From Fastidiosipila sp. (GTDB lineage: Bacteria > Bacillota > Clostridia > Saccharofermentanales > DTU023), in the NCBI GenBank assembly GCA_012837885.1, contig DUQI01000070.1, positions 1 through 55,641 of the forward strand: a stretch of 55,641 nucleotides of DNA, written 5' to 3'. The notes under the pieces are model-generated. The model did not search any database, was not told the origin of the DNA, and saw nothing but the letters and a program-made list of their open reading frames with translations. Position numbers and translations under genes: made by a program. Below, piece after piece: positions 1 through 8,541 of this stretch. Each line of letters starts with the position of its first letter. Position 1 is the first letter of the stretch.

Positions 1-124
1 CTATCTGACGTTCAGTGGTTGCTATGCGAATGCAGGGTAAAGTTTGGAACCGCTGTATACCGAACGGTACGTACAGTGGTGTGGGAGGACGGCTGGCCGA
101 TTAACGGACAGCCTCCTACCCGAT
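1..124 (+). mobile_element. 3' end of a group II intron (domains V and VI)
   Basis: Bases 49-80 fold as a typical domain V: a 9-bp lower helix containing the CGC triad (51-53), a two-base bulge CG at 70-71 on the 3' strand, a 4-bp upper helix and a GAAC loop. Bases 83-120 form a domain VI hairpin with an unpaired A at 118, about seven bases before the presumed 3' splice site near 124, which fits a branch-point adenosine. The order and spacing of V and VI match bacterial group II introns. The ribozyme body and any reverse transcriptase ORF would lie before base 1. The exact 3' boundary is inferred from the branch-point distance. The element points toward livJ. Confidence 0.82.
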
Positions 125-234
125 TGTTCATCGTCACAATAAAGAGTGGATTGTTTTTTGAGTTCATCATGATTACACAGTTTTCGTGATAAACTTGCCT
201 ATAAGTAAAATCTACTTAAATTGGAGGGCACACC

Positions 235-1503
235 ATGAAAAAACAAGCACTTGTTCTGACATTGCTGCTGGCTCTGGCCCTGTTGCTCGGAGCATGCGGT
301 CCTGCCACCACAACCACCACAGCTTCTCCCGACGAGACGCCCGCGGGAAGCACAGCACCACCGGATTCACAGGATAAAGCGACCGAACCGGCGCCGGCCG
401 GCGACAAAGTCATCAAGATCGGTGTCTTTCAACCGACCACCGGTGAAAACGGCGGCGGCGGTTTCCAGGAGCTCCTGGGCACACGCTACGGCAACGAGAA
501 GATTCCGACCGTTGAGATCAACGGCGAAACGTACAAGATCGAGCTCGTCGAAGTCGACAATAAGTCCGACCGTACAGAAGCACCGATCGCGGCTCAGAGT
601 CTGATCTCGAGCAACGTATCCGTGATCATCGGATCCTACGGTTCAGCCGTATCGATTGCCGGTGGTGAAATCTTTAAAGATGCAAAGGTTGCGGCGATCG
701 CACCTTCGGCGACGAATCCACAGGTGACGCGCGACAACGACTTCTATTTCCGCGTCTGTTTCCTCGATCCGTTCCAGGGTACGGTCATGGCTGCTTTTGC
801 ACGTGAAGAAGGTGCCGAAAAAGCGGCTGTCATCACGCAGCTCGGCGACGACTACAGCTCCGGACTCGGCAACTTCTTCTTGAAAGCGTTCAAAGATGCC
901 GGCGGCGAGATTGTCGCAGACGAGAAGTTCCAGACAAACCAGACCGACTTCAAAGCGATCCTGACGAATGTCAAAGCGGCAGAACCCGATGTTATCTTCG
1001 CTCCGTCCTCCATCACGACGGCTCCGCTTCTGATCCAGCAGGCGCGTGAACTCGGCATCGAAGCCAAGATCATGGCCGGCGACACCTGGGAAAACCAGTC
1101 GATCGTCGATAACGCGAGAGAGCACGCCGAAGGCGTCTCCATCTCGACCTTCTTCGATGAAAATGACGTCTCGAATACGGCAGCCAAAGATTTCGTTGTC
1201 GGATTCAAAGAATTCCTGAACGGCAATCCGGAATACCTGAGTAAAAACGGCGGCGACGGTGTCGCAGCTGTCTCGGCACTCGGCTATGACGCCTACTGCG
1301 TTGCGGTCGAAGCGATCAAGAAAGCCAACTCGACCGACCCGGTCGCCATTCGCGATGCGCTCGTCACGCTCGATTACGCTGACGGCGTGACCGGCGCGAT
1401 TTCGTTCGATGAGAACGGCGATGCCAAGAAAGACATGGCTTACATCAAAGTCGTGGAAGACGGCGCCTTCAAATTCCTGAAGACGGTCAAAGTCGGCGAT
1501 TAA
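235..1503 (+). CDS. livJ: Branched-chain amino acid ABC transporter, substrate-binding lipoprotein
   Basis: Extracellular receptor (422 aa) of a LIV-type importer. It opens with a lipoprotein signal peptide ending in the lipobox LGAC (Cys21), then a Thr/Pro/Ala-rich linker to about residue 60, then a type I periplasmic-binding fold (IKIGVFQPTTG start, the usual ANMSS-like region SLISSNVSVIIGSYGSA). The ATG sits after TTGGAGGGC. It is followed by a strong hairpin and then livH, M, G and F, a standard gene order. The ligand may be Leu/Ile/Val or another amino acid. The operon lies directly before the glycine reductase genes, so supply of amino acids for Stickland fermentation is likely, but specificity cannot be read from sequence. 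Confidence 0.95.
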   Translation: MKKQALVLTLLLALALLLGACGPATTTTTASPDETPAGSTAPPDSQDKATEPAPAGDKVIKIGVFQPTTGENGGGGFQELLGTRYGNEKIPTVEINGETYKIELVEVDNKSDRTEAPIAAQSLISSNVSVIIGSYGSAVSIAGGEIFKDAKVAAIAPSATNPQVTRDNDFYFRVCFLDPFQGTVMAAFAREEGAEKAAVITQLGDDYSSGLGNFFLKAFKDAGGEIVADEKFQTNQTDFKAILTNVKAAEPDVIFAPSSITTAPLLIQQARELGIEAKIMAGDTWENQSIVDNAREHAEGVSISTFFDENDVSNTAAKDFVVGFKEFLNGNPEYLSKNGGDGVAAVSALGYDAYCVAVEAIKKANSTDPVAIRDALVTLDYADGVTGAISFDENGDAKKDMAYIKVVEDGAFKFLKTVKVGD

Positions 1504-1525
1504 CGACTGTAAAGTACGTTTAGCC

Positions 1526-1562
1526 AGGGGGCAGGCAGGCGCATGGCTTGTCTGCCCCTTTA
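1526..1562 (+). terminator. Hairpin between livJ and livH (partial terminator or mRNA stabiliser)
   Basis: GGGGCAGGCA (1528-1537) pairs with TGTCTGCCCC (1549-1558), giving a long, nearly uninterrupted stem followed by only three T residues. A structure between a binding-protein gene and its permease genes usually raises the amount of receptor mRNA relative to the membrane parts. The short T run argues for partial rather than full termination. Confidence 0.6.
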
Positions 1563-1596
1563 CCTAAGATCTTTGAGATGTTAGGGAGGAGTACGC

Positions 1597-2478
1597 ATGA
1601 CGTTTACGACCTTTATCCAGCATGTATTGACCGGCATATCGCTCGGCGGCGCTTACGCCCTGATCGCGATCGGTTACACGATGGTGTACGGTATCTTGCT
1701 GTTGATCAACTTTGCTCACGCCGATATCTTCATGATGGCCGGCTACTTTATGATTTTCGCGATGTCGAGTATGCCCTGGTTTATCGCTATACCGGTCGTT
1801 ATCGTCGTCACCGTAGCGCTCGGGTTAGCGGTCGAATCGGTTGCTTATAAGCCGCTTCGCATGTCGCCCCGGATGTCGATCATGATCTCGGCGATCGGTA
1901 TGTCTTATCTGTTGCAAAACCTCGCGATCTATCTGTTCTCGGCTCTGCCCCGGGCGTATCCGGTGATCACGCCGCTGAAACAGAGTTTCCAGATCGGCGG
2001 TGTATCGGCGTCGCTCGTCACTATTTTGACCCCTGTCCTGACGATTGTCCTCGTCCTCTTACTGATGTTCCTGATCAACAATACGAAGATCGGTATGGCG
2101 ATGCGGGCGGTCTCGAAAGACTACGACACGTCGAAGCTGATGGGCATCAAGATCAACCGGGTGATCAGCTTCACCTTTATCATCGGTTCGGCACTCGCAG
2201 CCATAGGCTCGATCCTCTACTTTACCGATCGCATGTCGGTGACGCCTTTCTCCGGCATCCTGCCGGGCCTGAAGTGTTTCGTCGCGGCAGTCCTGGGCGG
2301 TATCGGAAGTATCCCGGGCGCCGTCATCGGCGGTTTCTTCATCGGTATTTCAGAAACGTTCCTGGTCGCGCTCGGCTATTCGACCTTCAGCGACGCGTTT
2401 ACGTTTTTACTGTTGATCGTCATCCTCATCTTCAGACCGACCGGTCTGCTCGGTGAGGCGATCACGGAGAAGGTGTAG
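1597..2478 (+). CDS. livH: Branched-chain amino acid ABC transporter permease LivH
   Basis: Integral membrane permease of 293 aa with the LivH pattern: an N-terminal GISLGGAYALIAIGYTMVYG segment and NFAHADIFMMAGYF, then several hydrophobic helices and the C-terminal AAVLGGIGSIPGAVIGG motif that contacts the ATPases. ATG follows GGGAGGAG. It forms a heterodimer with LivM. The gene lies about 90 bp after livJ and abuts livM. Length and motifs are normal. Confidence 0.95.
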   Translation: MTFTTFIQHVLTGISLGGAYALIAIGYTMVYGILLLINFAHADIFMMAGYFMIFAMSSMPWFIAIPVVIVVTVALGLAVESVAYKPLRMSPRMSIMISAIGMSYLLQNLAIYLFSALPRAYPVITPLKQSFQIGGVSASLVTILTPVLTIVLVLLLMFLINNTKIGMAMRAVSKDYDTSKLMGIKINRVISFTFIIGSALAAIGSILYFTDRMSVTPFSGILPGLKCFVAAVLGGIGSIPGAVIGGFFIGISETFLVALGYSTFSDAFTFLLLIVILIFRPTGLLGEAITEKV

Positions 2479-2487
2479 GTGGTGTCG

Positions 2488-3642
2488 ATGAAAAAGAATT
2501 TTCCCGCATCGGTACGTTTGACTTTGAGCCTGATCGCTGCCGTCGGCGTGTTCTTCCTGCTCTTCTGGCTCGAAGGACAGAGAACCGAGCAAGGCATGCT
2601 GATCTCCATCTTGCAAAAGAGTGTGATCTTATCGATTGCCGCCGTCTCGATGAACCTTTTGACCGGTTTCACCGGACTGTTTTCACTCGGTCAGGCCGGC
2701 TTCATGGCGATCGGTGCCTATGTCACCGGCCTGATTGCAATGCCGGTATCGAGCGTCGACAATGTGTTTTACGTGAGCGGCATGGCCGATGGGCTGCGCT
2801 CTTTTAAAGAGTCGCTCTCTGTGCTGCCGACCCCGCTTCTGATCACGCTGGCGCTGTTGGCCGGCGGCCTGATCGCGGCGATATTCGCAGCCTTGGTCGG
2901 TATTCCCGTCTTACGGCTGAAATCCGATTATCTGGCGATCGCGACGCTCGGATTCTCCGAGATCGTGCGTGCGATCATCGCGGCGCCGCAGCTCGACCGG
3001 ATTACGAACGGCTCCTACGGTTTGAAAGCGATCCCCGGGTTTGACTCGGGAGGCGGGCGCGGCTCGCTTCTGATTCCATTCGGCGTCGCCGTCGCCTGTA
3101 TCACGTTCATCGTGCTCTTGATCCGAAGTTCCTACGGACGCGCCTTCAAGGCGATCCGGGAAGACGAGATCGCGGCCGAAGCGATGGGCATCGGGCTATT
3201 CAAGCATAAGCAGCTGGCCTTTATCATCAGCTCGTTTTTCACGGCGATATCGGGCGGATTGTTGGCTATGTTTATGCGGTCGATCGACGCCAGAGCGTTC
3301 CAGGTCACCTTGACCTATGACATCCTCTTGATCGTCGTCATCGGCGGTATCGGCAGTATCACCGGCAGTATCGTCGGCGCGTTTCTCGTCACCTTCGCCA
3401 AAGAATGGTGGCTTCGCTTCTTTGACCAGCCGCTCGTCATCAACGGGTTCAAGGTACCGCTTCTGCGTACTGGTTTCCGTATGGTCGTGTTCTCGATCTT
3501 TCTCATGCTGATCGTTTTGTTCTACCGCAAAGGTCTGATGGGAAATCGTGAGTTTTCCTGGTATCGGCTATTGAGCTGGCCGGCGAGAATCGGGAGGCGC
3601 AAGAAGTCGCTACCGTCGGGAGATGAGGAGGCGTTGAAATGA
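2488..3642 (+). CDS. livM: Branched-chain amino acid ABC transporter permease LivM
   Basis: Second permease subunit (384 aa from this ATG). It has the LivM signatures FSLGQAGFMAIGAYVTG and, near the C terminus, IVVIGGIGSITGSIVGA, with about nine or ten hydrophobic segments. The start is uncertain: GTG codons at 2479 and 2482 are in the same frame, and AGGTGG at 2477-2482 suits the ATG at 2488, whereas GGAGAAGG at 2466 suits the GTGs. The 3' end overlaps livG by 4 bp, which indicates translational coupling. Confidence 0.94.
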   Translation: MKKNFPASVRLTLSLIAAVGVFFLLFWLEGQRTEQGMLISILQKSVILSIAAVSMNLLTGFTGLFSLGQAGFMAIGAYVTGLIAMPVSSVDNVFYVSGMADGLRSFKESLSVLPTPLLITLALLAGGLIAAIFAALVGIPVLRLKSDYLAIATLGFSEIVRAIIAAPQLDRITNGSYGLKAIPGFDSGGGRGSLLIPFGVAVACITFIVLLIRSSYGRAFKAIREDEIAAEAMGIGLFKHKQLAFIISSFFTAISGGLLAMFMRSIDARAFQVTLTYDILLIVVIGGIGSITGSIVGAFLVTFAKEWWLRFFDQPLVINGFKVPLLRTGFRMVVFSIFLMLIVLFYRKGLMGNREFSWYRLLSWPARIGRRKKSLPSGDEEALK

Positions 3643-4508
3643 CCAGGAAAGAGATGACGAACGGACGACCGGATACAGCAAAAGTCCTGGTCACGGAGAA
3701 TCTGACGATGCAATTCGGCGGTGTCGTCGCGGTCGATAAGCTGAATGTCGTCGTGCATGAAGGCGAGATCGTCGCCCTGATCGGTCCGAACGGGGCCGGT
3801 AAGACGACGGCCTTCAATGTCATCACCGGTGTCTATACGCCGACCAACGGGCGGGTGCGCCTGTTCGATCGGATCATCGCGGAAAACCGACCGCGCGGCA
3901 AGATGAAAGCCCTATATAAAGGAGACGATGCCGGTCAGTACAAAGATGATGTCGTGCTGACGCCCGATAAGATCACGAAGCTCGGGGTCGCCCGCACTTT
4001 TCAGAACATCCGCTTGTTCAAGTCACTGAGCGTCTTTGAAAACGTCCTGATCGCGCATCACACGAACTTGAAAGCCGGTGTGCTGAGAGCGACGTTCGGT
4101 CTGAACCGCAAAGAAGAAAAGGACATGCATGAGAAATCGATGGAACTTTTATCCATCGTCGGACTCGATCATCTGGCGGATGAGGTGAGCGGCAGTCTGC
4201 CTTACGGTATGCAGCGCCGGCTCGAGATCGCGAGAGCCTTGGCGACCGAACCGAAACTGCTGTTGCTCGATGAACCGGCCGCCGGGATGAACCCGCAGGA
4301 GACGCTCGACCTGATGGCGTTCATCAGGGATATCAAGGATCGGTTCGGTTTGACGATCTTCATGATCGAGCACCATATGAATCTCGTCATGGGCATTTCG
4401 GACCGGATCTATGTGATCGATTTCGGTCGACAGATCGCGGAAGGGACGCCGGTCGAGATTCAGGCGAATCCCGATGTGATCCGGGCGTATCTGGGGGTGG
4501 ACGAATGA
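3639..4508 (+). CDS. livG: Branched-chain amino acid ABC transporter ATP-binding protein LivG
   Basis: Cytoplasmic ATPase of 289 aa. Walker A is GPNGAGKTT, the Q-loop region is TFQNIRLFKSLSV, and Walker B is LLLLDEPAAGMNP, the last being diagnostic of LivG. An insertion after the first strands (around residues 75-105) is slightly longer than in many LivG proteins but contains no break. ATG is preceded by GGAGG at 3627. It overlaps livM and livF by 4 bp each, so the operon is tightly coupled. Confidence 0.95.
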   Translation: MTRKEMTNGRPDTAKVLVTENLTMQFGGVVAVDKLNVVVHEGEIVALIGPNGAGKTTAFNVITGVYTPTNGRVRLFDRIIAENRPRGKMKALYKGDDAGQYKDDVVLTPDKITKLGVARTFQNIRLFKSLSVFENVLIAHHTNLKAGVLRATFGLNRKEEKDMHEKSMELLSIVGLDHLADEVSGSLPYGMQRRLEIARALATEPKLLLLDEPAAGMNPQETLDLMAFIRDIKDRFGLTIFMIEHHMNLVMGISDRIYVIDFGRQIAEGTPVEIQANPDVIRAYLGVDE

Positions 4509-5227
4509 GCTTACTTGAAATCAACGGGTTAAAGGTCAATTACGGCGGCATCGAAGCCCTGAAAGGCATCGATTTTCACGTCGACGAAGGCGAGATCGTC
4601 ACCTTGATCGGTGCGAACGGCGCCGGCAAGAGTACGACCTTGAAGTCGATCTCCGGTCTCGTGCGGGCGAGCGGTGGAGAGATCCGCTACGACGGCGAGA
4701 AGATCTCCGGACTCGATCCGCAGAAGATCGTCGCCCGCGGAATTTCGCTCGTACCGGAAGGGCGGCGCGTCTTCCCGAATCTGACGGTGCTCGAGAATCT
4801 GCGTATCGGCGCGTATCTGAACAAGGATGCGGACGCCGTCGAGCAGGAGATAGAGAGGGTCTATAAGCTGTTTCCCAGGCTCGAAGAACGTCACTGGCAG
4901 CAGGCCGGTACGCTCTCCGGCGGCGAACAGCAGATGCTCGCCGTCGGCCGCGGCCTGATGGCGCATCCGAAGATCTTGATGATGGATGAACCGTCTCTCG
5001 GTCTTGCGCCCCTGATCGTCAAAGACATCTTCAAAAAGATTCTGGAGATCAATCAGTCGGGCGTCACCGTCCTTTTGATCGAGCAAAACGCCAATGCGGC
5101 CTTGAAAATCGCCCATCGCGGTTATGTGATGGTCACGGGTAATATAACGCTGACCGGCAGTGGAACCGATCTTTTGAATGACGCCAGTGTGCGTGAGGCA
5201 TATCTCGGTACGAAAACGAATGGCTGA
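4505..5227 (+). CDS. livF: Branched-chain amino acid ABC transporter ATP-binding protein LivF
   Basis: Second ATPase subunit, 240 aa. Walker A is GANGAGKST, the signature is LSGGEQQMLAVGRGLM, and Walker B is ILMMDEPSLGLAP, the typical LivF form. It pairs with LivG under the LivHM channel. The ATG lies in an ATGA overlap with livG. No clear terminator is visible in the 151 bp before grdX, so some readthrough into the glycine reductase operon is possible. Confidence 0.95.
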   Translation: MSLLEINGLKVNYGGIEALKGIDFHVDEGEIVTLIGANGAGKSTTLKSISGLVRASGGEIRYDGEKISGLDPQKIVARGISLVPEGRRVFPNLTVLENLRIGAYLNKDADAVEQEIERVYKLFPRLEERHWQQAGTLSGGEQQMLAVGRGLMAHPKILMMDEPSLGLAPLIVKDIFKKILEINQSGVTVLLIEQNANAALKIAHRGYVMVTGNITLTGSGTDLLNDASVREAYLGTKTNG

Positions 5228-5276
5228 AGCTCGGTATTAAGGTTCCGATCGTGACGATAACTGTGGAAAGTATACA

Positions 5277-5304
5277 TTGATTTTGTCACATATTCTGGCA
5301 TACT
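5277..5304 (+). promoter_or_regulatory. Candidate promoter of the grd operon
   Basis: TTGATT at 5277-5282 and CATACT at 5299-5304 are 16 bp apart, and the -10 is extended by TG at 5296. It lies about 75 bp before grdX. I looked for a glycine riboswitch in 5228-5378 and saw no convincing one. A short hairpin CCGAA-GAA-TTCGG sits just before the Shine-Dalgarno site. Confidence 0.4.
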
Positions 5305-5378
5305 GAATAGGCGCAAACATTTGTGGTTGTGCGAAATAGATGCAATAAACCGAAGAATTCGGGTAAAAAGGACTGTGC

Positions 5379-5795
5379 ATGGAGTTTTGGCTTGTCACAA
5401 ATAACGAGAAAGTCAATGACGCGTACGCCGACAAATGCGACGTGTTATTTGTTGATGGGACGGATCGCGACGTGATGAAAACGATCCGCGATCTCGTTCA
5501 TGAAGGACACAGCCTGCTCACACATCCGCTCTCGGGCAGCTTGAAACCGGGGGAGACACCTTTTCGTTCCGTCTTGGTAGATAAGAGTAAGAATGAAACG
5601 GTCGATCCGTTTTCTCTCGATCTGATCGAGACGTGTATTCAGGCACTGCAGAAATTTCGCGTACGCTACGAAGGTCTGTCGGAGCGAAAGCTGGAAGATT
5701 TCCGGCACGTCGATCTGAGCATAATAGAGAGCGCGATACCAACGGCAATGGCCGACCGGACGAGGGTGGTCGGTGTTGATAGAAACGGCGCCTAG
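5379..5795 (+). CDS. grdX: GrdX family protein
   Basis: A 138-aa protein of the GrdX family, a small protein of unknown biochemical role encoded at the head of glycine/sarcosine/betaine reductase operons. The N terminus (WLVTNNEKV) and the central SLLTHPLSGSLKP stretch match the family pattern as I recall it. ATG follows AAAAGGAC. It is 29 bp ahead of grdE in the same direction. The assignment rests as much on position as on sequence. Confidence 0.85.
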   Translation: MEFWLVTNNEKVNDAYADKCDVLFVDGTDRDVMKTIRDLVHEGHSLLTHPLSGSLKPGETPFRSVLVDKSKNETVDPFSLDLIETCIQALQKFRVRYEGLSERKLEDFRHVDLSIIESAIPTAMADRTRVVGVDRNGA

Positions 5796-5824
5796 GCGCT
5801 AAAAACTGTAAAGGAAGTGATACG

Positions 5825-7105
5825 GTGAGATTGGAATTGGGAAACATTGACATCAAGGAAATCCGCTTTGCCGATAAATCGGAAATCAAAGACGGTGTCC
5901 TCTATGTCAATCAAGAGGAGGTTATCGCCCAGGTTCTGGAAGACGACCTCATTCGGGACGCGCATCTTGAGATCGCGGTTCCCGGAGAGTCGGTGCGCAT
6001 CACGCCCGTCAAAGACGTGATCCAGCCGCGTGTCAAAGTGGAAGGACCGGGCGGCATGTTCCCCGGCGTGATCTCCAAAGTTGACACGGTTGGCACGGGC
6101 AAGACGAACGTGTTGCGCGGAATGGCAGTCGTGACCTGCGGCCGCATCGTCGGATTCCAGGAAGGAATCATCGACATGACAGGCCCGGGCGCGGAGTATA
6201 CGCCGTTTTCGGAACTGAATAACCTGGTACTCGTGGTTGAGCCGGAAGACGGCTGGAAACCGCATGACTATGAACGCGCAGCGCGGGTGGCGGGCCTGAA
6301 GGTTGCCACCTATATTGGTGAACTGGCAAGAGATCTGACCCCGGACGAGACGGTGGTCTACGAGCGGGCAAACCTCCGCGAGAGTTTTGAAAACTATCCG
6401 GATCTGCCGCGCGTCGGCTACGTCCTGATGCTCCAGACGCAGGGACTTTTGCATGACACGTATGTGTACGGTGTCGACGCCAAGCAGACGCTGACGACGA
6501 TGATTTCGCCGACCGAGATTATGGATGGCGCGATCGTCTCCGGCAACTGCGTGTCGGCCTGTGACAAGAACACGACGTATCATCACCAGAACAATCCCGT
6601 GATCGAGGATCTGTTCAAAGCGCACGGTAAAACACTGAACTTCGTGGGCGTGATTATCACGAACGAAAACGTCTACCTCGCAGATAAGATGCGTTCTTCC
6701 GACTGGTCGGCTAAACTGGCCGAATACCTGTCGCTGGACGGCGTCATCATCTCGCAGGAAGGCTTCGGCAACCCCGATACAGACCTCATCATGAACTGCA
6801 AGAAGATCGAGGAAAAAGGCATCAAGACCGTCATCATTACCGACGAATACGCCGGTCAGGACGGCAAGAGCCAGTCGCTCGCCGACGCCGATCCGCTTGC
6901 TGATGCGGTGATCACGGGTGGTAATGCCAACGAAGTAGTGATTCTGCCGCCGATGGAGAGAATCATCGGTACGACAGATTTCGTCGATAAGATCGCGGGT
7001 GGCCATGACGGCAGCTTGAGAGAAGACGGTTCGATCGAAGCGGAGCTTCAGATCATCACCGGCTCGACGAATGAGATGGGCTTTAACAAGCTCAGCGCGC
7101 GTTAG
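5825..7105 (+). CDS. grdE: Glycine reductase complex component B, alpha/beta proprotein GrdE
   Basis: Precursor (426 aa) of the two non-selenium subunits of substrate-binding protein B. The family is cleaved autocatalytically before a conserved cysteine to give a pyruvoyl-type carbonyl group that binds glycine as a Schiff base. The cleavage motif is visible as SGNCVSAC with Cys242, the position known in the family. Start is GTG at 5825 behind AAAGGAAG. grdB begins 13 bp downstream, giving the normal grdE-grdB order. Thioredoxin and thioredoxin reductase genes, which often head such operons, are absent here. Confidence 0.96.
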   Translation: MRLELGNIDIKEIRFADKSEIKDGVLYVNQEEVIAQVLEDDLIRDAHLEIAVPGESVRITPVKDVIQPRVKVEGPGGMFPGVISKVDTVGTGKTNVLRGMAVVTCGRIVGFQEGIIDMTGPGAEYTPFSELNNLVLVVEPEDGWKPHDYERAARVAGLKVATYIGELARDLTPDETVVYERANLRESFENYPDLPRVGYVLMLQTQGLLHDTYVYGVDAKQTLTTMISPTEIMDGAIVSGNCVSACDKNTTYHHQNNPVIEDLFKAHGKTLNFVGVIITNENVYLADKMRSSDWSAKLAEYLSLDGVIISQEGFGNPDTDLIMNCKKIEEKGIKTVIITDEYAGQDGKSQSLADADPLADAVITGGNANEVVILPPMERIIGTTDFVDKIAGGHDGSLREDGSIEAELQIITGSTNEMGFNKLSAR

Positions 7106-7118
7106 GAAGGAGTGACAC

Positions 7119-8426
7119 ATGAAAAAATTTCGAGTGGTTCACTACATTAACCAGTTCTTCGCTCAGATCGGCGGAGAAGATATGGCTCACGTCCCCCCGG
7201 AGAAACGTGAAGGCGTCGTAGGCCCCGGTATAGCGATCCAGGCCGCACTCGGTGACGAGGCGGAAATCGTCGCAACCGTTATCTGCGGCGACAGCTACTT
7301 CGGCGAGAACATGGGTAAAGCGGAAGCGGAAGTACTTGAACTGATCAAATCGGAAAACCCCGACATCTTTATCGCTGGTCCGGCATTCAACGCCGGTCGT
7401 TACGGCGTCGCCGCCGGCACGATTACCTCAGCGGTGAAGCGTGAGCTCGGCATCCCGGCCGTGACCGGCATGTATGTCGAGAATCCGGGCGCCGAGATGT
7501 ACAAGGATGATGTCTACATCATCTCGACCACCAACTCGGCCGCAGGCGTTCGCGCCGCAGCTCCGTTGATGGCGAAACTTGCGCTGAAACTCGCGAAAGA
7601 CGAACCGATCGGTGCTTCGAAAGAGGAAGGCTATCTGCCGAACAACGTCAGAAAGAACTTCTTCGAAGAGAAGAGAGGCAGTGCGCGCGCCGTCGAGATG
7701 CTCGAGGCGAAGCTTGCCGGTAAACCGTACACGACCGAATATCCGATGCCGGACTTCGACCGTGTCGAACCGAACCCGCCGGTCGCCGATCTGTCTCAGA
7801 TCACGATCGCGCTCGTGACGTCCGGTGGTATTGTCCCGAAGGGCAACCCGGATCATATCGAGAGTTCGTCCGCGTCCAAGTTCGGTGAATACAGCCTCGA
7901 CGGCTTCGACGATCTTACGGCGGAGACGCACGAGACGGCGCACGGCGGCTATGACCCTGTCTATGCCAATGCCGACGCTGACCGCGTGCTGCCGGTCGAT
8001 GTGCTGCGTGAGTACGAAAAAGCCGGAAAGATTGGAAAGTTACATGACAAGTTCTACACCACCGTAGGTAACGGTACCGCCGTTGCCTCCGCCAAGGGCT
8101 TCGCTGAGGAAATCGCCAAGAGACTGCTCGCAGAGAAAGTCGGCGCGGTTATCCTCACCTCGACCTGAGGGACGTGTACGCGTTGCGGTGCAACGATGGT
8201 GAAAGAAATTGAAAGAGCCGGAATCCCGGTCGTGCATATGTGTACGGTCACCCCGATCTCAATGACGGTCGGTGCCAACCGTATTGTCCCGACAGTGGCG
8301 ATCCCGCACCCCCTCGGCAATCCCAATCTCCCGAATGACGAAGAAAAAGCCCTGCGTCGACGCCTGGTCGACAAGGCTCTGAAGGCGCTTCAGACGAAGG
8401 TCGACGATCAGACGATCTTTGAATAG
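7119..8426 (+). CDS. grdB: Glycine reductase component B gamma subunit GrdB, selenoprotein
   Basis: The ORF track splits this gene at a TGA (8166-8168) that must be read as selenocysteine. Reading through gives 435 aa with Sec350 in the family motif TSTUGTCTRCGATM, and the frame continues in perfect register to a TAG at 8424. The two track ORFs 7119-8168 and 8196-8426 are parts of one gene. GrdB releases the acetyl group from the glycine Schiff base onto the selenium of GrdA. A hairpin beginning 12 nt after the UGA (8181-8195) is a plausible SECIS. RBS is GGAAGGAGTG. Terminal components are conserved and the length is normal. Confidence 0.97.
8181..8195 (+). promoter_or_regulatory. Candidate bacterial SECIS hairpin of grdB
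   Basis: CGTTGC (8181-8186) pairs perfectly with GCAACG (8190-8195) around a GGU loop. The loop starts about 19 nt after the UGA, within the spacing expected for SelB-bound bacterial SECIS elements. It lies in coding sequence. Confidence 0.6.
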
Positions 8427-8470
8427 CGTCCGCTACGGTCAAACCGGCCGTAATTCCCTATGATTGGATT

Positions 8471-8494
8471 CCCGCCGCCTTTCGGGGCGGCGGG
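8471..8494 (+). promoter_or_regulatory. Strong hairpin between grdB and grdA
   Basis: CCCGCCGCC (8471-8479) pairs perfectly with GGCGGCGGG (8486-8494) around a six-base loop. It has no T run, so it is more likely an mRNA stability or processing element, or an imperfect terminator, than an efficient terminator. It is followed at once by a promoter-like sequence. Confidence 0.6.
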
Positions 8495-8497
8495 ATC

Positions 8498-8506
8498 TGA
8501 TATAAT
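8498..8506 (+). promoter_or_regulatory. Candidate internal promoter of grdA (extended -10)
   Basis: TGATATAAT is a perfect extended -10 element (TG-N-TATAAT). No good -35 is seen 17 bp upstream, where the hairpin lies, but extended -10 promoters need none. Transcription would start about 30 bp before the grdA start codon. Confidence 0.55.
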
Positions 8507-8541
8507 AAAAAAGGAAGTATTTCTGAAAGGAGGAAGCATTG

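Noticed and set aside
643-1226. Minus-strand ORFs opposite livJ
   Set aside because: Shadows with no family resemblance.
5228-5378. Glycine riboswitch before the grd operon
   Set aside because: I found no tandem glycine aptamer pattern; only a short hairpin and a weak promoter.
5792-7120. 442-aa minus-strand ORF opposite grdE
   Set aside because: Antisense shadow of a well-supported gene, with Arg/His-rich composition and no ribosome-binding site.
8196-8426. Separate 76-aa ORF after grdB in the track
   Set aside because: It is the C-terminal part of GrdB beyond the selenocysteine UGA; the family motif crosses the TGA in frame.
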